Below, in pieces: positions 61,001 through 64,000 of a DNA stretch of 64,000 bases (within the stretch, counting starts at the first letter, position 1; the number at the start of each line of letters is the position of its first letter). Origin of the DNA: Bacteroidales bacterium (lineage in GTDB: Bacteria > Bacteroidota > Bacteroidia > Bacteroidales > UBA10428); the NCBI GenBank assembly GCA_035299085.1, contig DATGXG010000063.1, positions 1 to 64,000 on the forward strand, given 5' to 3'. The notes under the pieces are model-generated. The model was given only the letters and a program-made list of their open reading frames with translations. It was not told where the DNA came from and did not search any database. A program made the translations under genes and the position numbers.

Positions 61001-62283
61001 TTTAACACCGGAAGATTCCTGTAATCTTTGAATGTTTTTTTCTCCAGGTTGTACAAACCAATAACCAGTGAACGGACTCCGAGCAATAATTCATTTTCAT
61101 TGACCGGATAGAAGCAATAGACTACTTCGCTTGTTAATGGGGTATTTGAACTGGGTATATTGAATAATTCGAATTTATAACGCTTTAAATCGATCTTATT
61201 CACGCCTCCTCCCATGGTTGCAAGCCACATCGAACCTGAAACATCCTGTTTCATTTCATAAATTTCCGATTTTGAAGGAAGAGTGGTGGAGACACCTTCA
61301 TTATACGATATTATTTCGGGATCATTTGCATTCGGATTCGATATGATACTTAACCCGTTTGATGTTCCAACCCAGATGGAGTTGTCAGGCGTTTGTTCCA
61401 GACAGAAAATAATATTATCACATATGTTTTTCCCTTTGTTCCCGGCGTCGAGGTAAAAATGATTCAGATATTCAATCGAATTATCCGTTATACGCACCTT
61501 GAACAAGCCCGTCTCCCACGTTCCGATCCAGGTATATCCGTTTTTATCTTCAAGAAAACTCCATATTCTTACCGGATTTGTGAGGTTAAAAACATTCTGG
61601 CTGATATAGTAATTTCTGAATGAATCGGTTTTCTCATTGTACACATACAGTCCGTTTTCCCAGGTTCCGAAAAGTATCCTGCCCTGTGAATCTTCGTAAA
61701 TGCTCGTTACATTGCCGAAGGGCACAGCCCCGGGATTGTGTTTATCTTCGGCATAAATCTTCATTATTTTTTTATCGGGATCATACCGGGCAACGCCATG
61801 ATAGGTGGCGATCCACATCCTGCCTTTGCTGTCGCGCAGAAGGTCCTGTATCTGGTTATCATTAATGTATAAAGCCTTTGTCGGATCGTTTGAGATTGTA
61901 GTAACGGATTCGGTTTTCGGATCAAAAATCTGGATGCCAAAATATTTCGTTCCCAGCCACAATTTTCCATCCTTAGCCACTTCAATGCATTCAAATACAT
62001 TTGATTTAAAATATGCTTCACCGTTAAGCCTGTTTTTGTAGACCTTCACCGTATAGCCGTCGTAACGGTTCAGTCCATCCAGGGTGGCGAACCACATATA
62101 CCCGTCGTTATCCTGGATGATACTTGAAACAAAGTCGGATGACAGTTCATTCCGGTCATCTATCCGTTCGAATTTCAGGTTTTCATTAGCCGATAAACAA
62201 AAAGGAAACAGAAGAAGGACACCGCATATGAATCTTTCAGCAAAAAAGGAAAGAAACGATTTGATATTTTGTTTAATGGGCAT
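58099..62283 (-). CDS. Hybrid two-component system sensor/regulator (HTCS)
   Basis: The 1394-residue protein has a signal segment (about residues 15-31), a periplasmic propeller (about 35-740), Y_Y_Y domain (about 745-810), a transmembrane helix (about 820-840), histidine kinase with His884 in FFTNVSHELLTPLS, an ATPase domain, receiver (about 1135-1250) with Asp1193 in VSDVMMPG and an AraC-type HTH (about 1290-1390; ISIAEIATMVGFNDHSYFTRCF). All signalling steps from sensing to DNA binding are in one chain. HTCS proteins usually control nearby polysaccharide loci; here the divergent gene is an ELW-repeat protein. The kinase catalytic motifs look intact. Confidence 0.96.
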   Translation of the reverse strand: MPIKQNIKSFLSFFAERFICGVLLLFPFCLSANENLKFERIDDRNELSSDFVSSIIQDNDGYMWFATLDGLNRYDGYTVKVYKNRLNGEAYFKSNVFECIEVAKDGKLWLGTKYFGIQIFDPKTESVTTISNDPTKALYINDNQIQDLLRDSKGRMWIATYHGVARYDPDKKIMKIYAEDKHNPGAVPFGNVTSIYEDSQGRILFGTWENGLYVYNEKTDSFRNYYISQNVFNLTNPVRIWSFLEDKNGYTWIGTWETGLFKVRITDNSIEYLNHFYLDAGNKGKNICDNIIFCLEQTPDNSIWVGTSNGLSIISNPNANDPEIISYNEGVSTTLPSKSEIYEMKQDVSGSMWLATMGGGVNKIDLKRYKFELFNIPSSNTPLTSEVVYCFYPVNENELLLGVRSLVIGLYNLEKKTFKDYRNLPVLNEFTSENNSVFCIFKDSRENLWFGTRYLGLYKKDGKTGKLQNIVSRYFFSQGPPPYSVNCIAEDRYNCLWVGTSEGLIKLVYNHEIDKFDTYKYLPDSRDPNSICGKNITSILIDSQHVLWIATEDGGISRLKSDLKDHASLKFETINDFGLSKLRVSGHTVNVIVEDNKNRIWIGTGTDGIIQYDRKTNSFRNFPKVMEFTGNTVYNLIPDNSNAIWATTNKGLVRLVVENEDLNIQNFTVDDGLQGNIFNLGASYKDNQGRIYIGGLHGFNRFNPEEFQPNLYLPPVVVTKIEINNEPVEAERIQDNRLVLSNQENNFSVSFSALSYSQAKNNKFMHKLEGFDNDWIMSDCNNRTAVYTNVPPGKYTFLVKAANNSWIWNEQPVRLILVVKPSPFLTKVAITIYLLLFLSIIYMIFWFRMNNLKIKQAFEIEKLERVKNENINEFKLRFFTNVSHELLTPLSIISCGVEELNEKPGVDKNTLQSIWMNVNRLITLIKQLLDFRKIESGDMRLDIELTYIDEVFEKLKELFQPLAKRKNMVFTVNGKINKAIYCDVEKIETILTNLVSNAFKYSNEGGCVQVEYSLLKTEGKEFIEIVVKDTGYGISEKEIEHIFDRFYQVSSVTGRTFGVGIGLHLVKNIVDLHQGTITVKSNKEGEGSMFTIRIPLNKNLKEVKDEQTVLPNHPAGEFKVVLDEILVSDDTPESESGLVADSDFSVLVVEDNNELRKLISKHLSRFYKISEARDGIEGYEAACSQHPDLIVSDVMMPGMNGFEMCKKLKADFNVNHIMIILLTAKFTNDDRYEGYLAGADSYIAKPLDLKLLKARIDSLKKQREIIKEKFSGGIGSEFNPGGLSQINVDFMQQIIGLITENIEDPEFNVTMMLEKIHISHSTLYRKIQSLTGMSPNEFIRNVRITEAARLMKNKDISIAEIATMVGFNDHSYFTRCFKKKFNKTPIQFVGEIKT

Positions 62284-62337
62284 AGGAATATCAAATATAA
62301 TGAATTCTTTGGGGTGATGAAAGGATCAATTCTGCAA

Positions 62338-62420
62338 TTGACTAATTTGTACCAGAAACTGGTCTGTATATCCTAGAAAGCCGTAAATAAACTATTTTGA
62401 CAAATTTATACCAGAGAATG
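62338..62420. promoter_or_regulatory. Two imperfect direct repeats, candidate HTCS operator
   Basis: The 24-base unit at 62338-62361 (begins TTGACTAATTTGTACCAGA) recurs at 62397-62420 (TTGACAAATTTATACCAGA) with 20 of 24 positions equal, and a start-to-start spacing of 59. They lie between the HTCS and the ELW-repeat gene, 55 bases or more from either start codon. AraC-type regulators often bind direct repeats. Confidence 0.5.
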
Positions 62421-62544
62421 ACAGAAATGTTTAATAGTGTCCACACCAATTTGAAGTAATTTGGCTTAGTCAATCCATGGATTTTTTTTCTTATGGTTGT
62501 ATCATAACCCTTTTTTCTATTTCTAAACCACTAAAAACTATTCT

Positions 62545-64000
62545 ATGAAAAAATTATTTCTACTTTTTTTAACTGTTATCAGCCTTCCGGTATTGGCCCA
62601 ATACCCGAAGGGCATGACTGATATTACCTCGGCACTTGCTGCAGGTGATGCCGGTTTTGCGCTTACTACGGAAGACGACAGAAGCGGAACTTTTAAAAGT
62701 ACGCTCGTCATCATTGGGGACAATATGTTTTTTACTGCTAAAAGCACAGCCAGCGGTGATGAACTGTATATAACCGATGGAACTGTTGAAGGCACTAAGA
62801 TGGTAAAAGACATTAACCCCGGAAGCGGCGATGCAAGTCCCCGTTACCTTGTTGCTGTAAATGGTAAACTGTATTTCCAGGCCGATAACGGAACTGATGG
62901 CGTTGAGCTTTGGGAATCGGACGGAACAGAAGCCGGAACCAAAATGGTGGCTGACGTTTACCCGGGCGCTGAGTCATCAGCTCCTGATATGCTGACCGTT
63001 CTTGACGGTAAGATCCTTTTCAGGGCAACTACAGTAGCCAGTGCTGCCGATGGCAAAAAATGGCTTCACATTTTTGATCCCGGGACCCAGGAAGAAACCC
63101 TTGTAAGTGAGATTCAGGCAAGGGCTGAAGGCGATGCCGTAATTCCAAGGATACAGGTTGACAACAAGCATAAGGTAGCCTATTTCATTGGTGAGCCTGT
63201 TGGTGAAAACCAGGAAGTATACAAAACAGACGGTACTTCTGAAGGTACAGGCAAAATTTTCGATGTTACACCCGAAGCATTGGGAAGCAGCAATATCCAG
63301 TGGGTATTTGTACATGACGATTCCGTTGTAGTATGGCGTCAGAAAACTCCGCGCAAATATGCTGGAGCTGACAGCGTAAATTATGTACAGCACCTGAGTG
63401 AGCAAATCTGGATTTCAGACGGAACCGCTGAAGGAACCCGGTTGCTTTCACATTTCGATAAAAACGTGGATACCGACGGTAACGGAACCAATACACAATT
63501 TGCATTTCCTGTAAGCTGGAAAGGTAAACTGTATTTCCGCGCTGATAACGGTGTAAACGGTGTTGAATTCAGTGTTTCTGACCTGACTACAGAAGGAACT
63601 CACCAGGTTCAGGATTTGAATCCCGGTACCGATGCAAGCTGGCCGGAAGATTATGCCGTGTATAAAGGCTATCTCTGCTTCGATGCTAATGCCGGCAATG
63701 GTAATGAAGGAGCTGAAATCCGCTATTTTGACGATGCCGACAACACAATTAAATTAATGGCCTATGCATGGCCGGGTGATGATGGCAGCTGGTCAAAAAG
63801 AACAACTGCGGTGCAGTATGACGGTGTTGATTCACTGTTGTATTTCGTTGGCAGTGGCCCTTCAACAGGAGGCCCCGAGCTTTTTGTAGCTTCCGCATTC
63901 GGTAGCCAGGCTGAATTGGTATATGCACTGGATCCGGCAGGTTCCACACCGCATAACCTTAAATCGTGGCAAAACTCCCTGTTTTTCACTACCAATAAGG
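62545..64000 (+). CDS. ELWxxDGTxxGT repeat exported protein (cut by window end)
   Basis: The frame opens with ATG 62545 (MKKLFLLFLTVISLPVLAQ, signal peptide) and stays open to the window end, so the gene is longer than 485 residues. Repeats of the ELW family occur from residue about 70 on: ELYITDGTVEGTKMVKDI, ELWESDGTEAGTKMVADV, EVYKTDGTSEGT, QIWISDGTAEGTRLL. Such proteins are beta-rich extracellular repeats, usually with a type IX secretion domain at the end, which would be outside the window. It is divergent from the HTCS and could be its target. Confidence 0.9.
   Translation, partial: MKKLFLLFLTVISLPVLAQYPKGMTDITSALAAGDAGFALTTEDDRSGTFKSTLVIIGDNMFFTAKSTASGDELYITDGTVEGTKMVKDINPGSGDASPRYLVAVNGKLYFQADNGTDGVELWESDGTEAGTKMVADVYPGAESSAPDMLTVLDGKILFRATTVASAADGKKWLHIFDPGTQEETLVSEIQARAEGDAVIPRIQVDNKHKVAYFIGEPVGENQEVYKTDGTSEGTGKIFDVTPEALGSSNIQWVFVHDDSVVVWRQKTPRKYAGADSVNYVQHLSEQIWISDGTAEGTRLLSHFDKNVDTDGNGTNTQFAFPVSWKGKLYFRADNGVNGVEFSVSDLTTEGTHQVQDLNPGTDASWPEDYAVYKGYLCFDANAGNGNEGAEIRYFDDADNTIKLMAYAWPGDDGSWSKRTTAVQYDGVDSLLYFVGSGPSTGGPELFVASAFGSQAELVYALDPAGSTPHNLKSWQNSLFFTTNK

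Overview
The window looks like a chromosomal segment of an uncultured or little-studied Bacteroidota, most likely a Bacteroidales/Marinilabiliales-type organism. Reasons visible in the sequence: a histidine operon of the HisG-D-C-B order with bifunctional HisB, promoter boxes of the TAnnTTTG type, weak ribosome binding sites, an S46 dipeptidyl peptidase, a giant hybrid two-component sensor (propeller, kinase, receiver, AraC), a LytS/LytTR pair with a propeller sensor, a BspA-like protein with a type IX secretion C-terminal domain, an ELWxxDGTxxGT repeat protein, and SusC-less surface proteins. No IS element, tRNA, rRNA or CRISPR array was found. Layout: 1-2640 ilvB(partial)-ilvN-ilvC with a strong terminator, then a rhomboid protease. 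3.5-10 kb carries a surface-glycan or glycolipid region: a sugar epimerase, a KASIII-ACP-reductase trio, and an opposing operon for an amino-sugar transaminase, a hexapeptide acyltransferase and a methyltransferase-glycosyltransferase fusion. 10-15 kb holds a GT-C glycosyltransferase, a DUF2520 protein, KdsC, a UbiA prenyltransferase and Maf. 15-19 kb has DPP11-type peptidase, an LsrG-like monooxygenase and an iron ADH. 20.8-30 kb is a his operon (hisG-D-C-B-purU-H-A-F-E plus a GH26 mannanase) on the minus strand, preceded by a histidine-rich leader peptide and a terminator that together form a textbook attenuator. 30-35.6 kb has rlmD and the LytS/LytTR system. The most unusual region is 35.85-50.9 kb: a biosynthetic cluster with DarA and DarB (dialkylresorcinol formation), a small helical protein, a BtrH-like acyltransferase, an ABC exporter, then ACP, an intact ketosynthase, a degenerate ketosynthase partner, two tandem CrtI/RetSat-type flavoenzymes, a C45 Ntn-hydrolase/acyltransferase and a PaaK-like adenylating enzyme. 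It resembles part of a flexirubin-type cluster, but in the window it lacks the ketoreductase, dehydratase, ammonia lyase and RND/LolA genes expected for an aryl polyene. It could therefore make a different resorcinol-derived lipid or signal. 51-58 kb contains an alpha/beta hydrolase, EcsC, L,D-transpeptidase, small membrane proteins (DUF5808, DUF4386, DUF2938) and the BspA-like protein. 58-64 kb is the hybrid sensor divergent from the ELW-repeat gene, with a pair of direct repeats between them that may be its operator. Intergenic gaps are rich in two kinds of non-coding elements: REP-like palindromes built on CGTCATTGCGAGGAGC...GAAGCAATCTGCC or on CCACCCCGTCGGGGTGG, and tandem 7-bp repeats. 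All functional calls are from reading sequence motifs; no database search was run.
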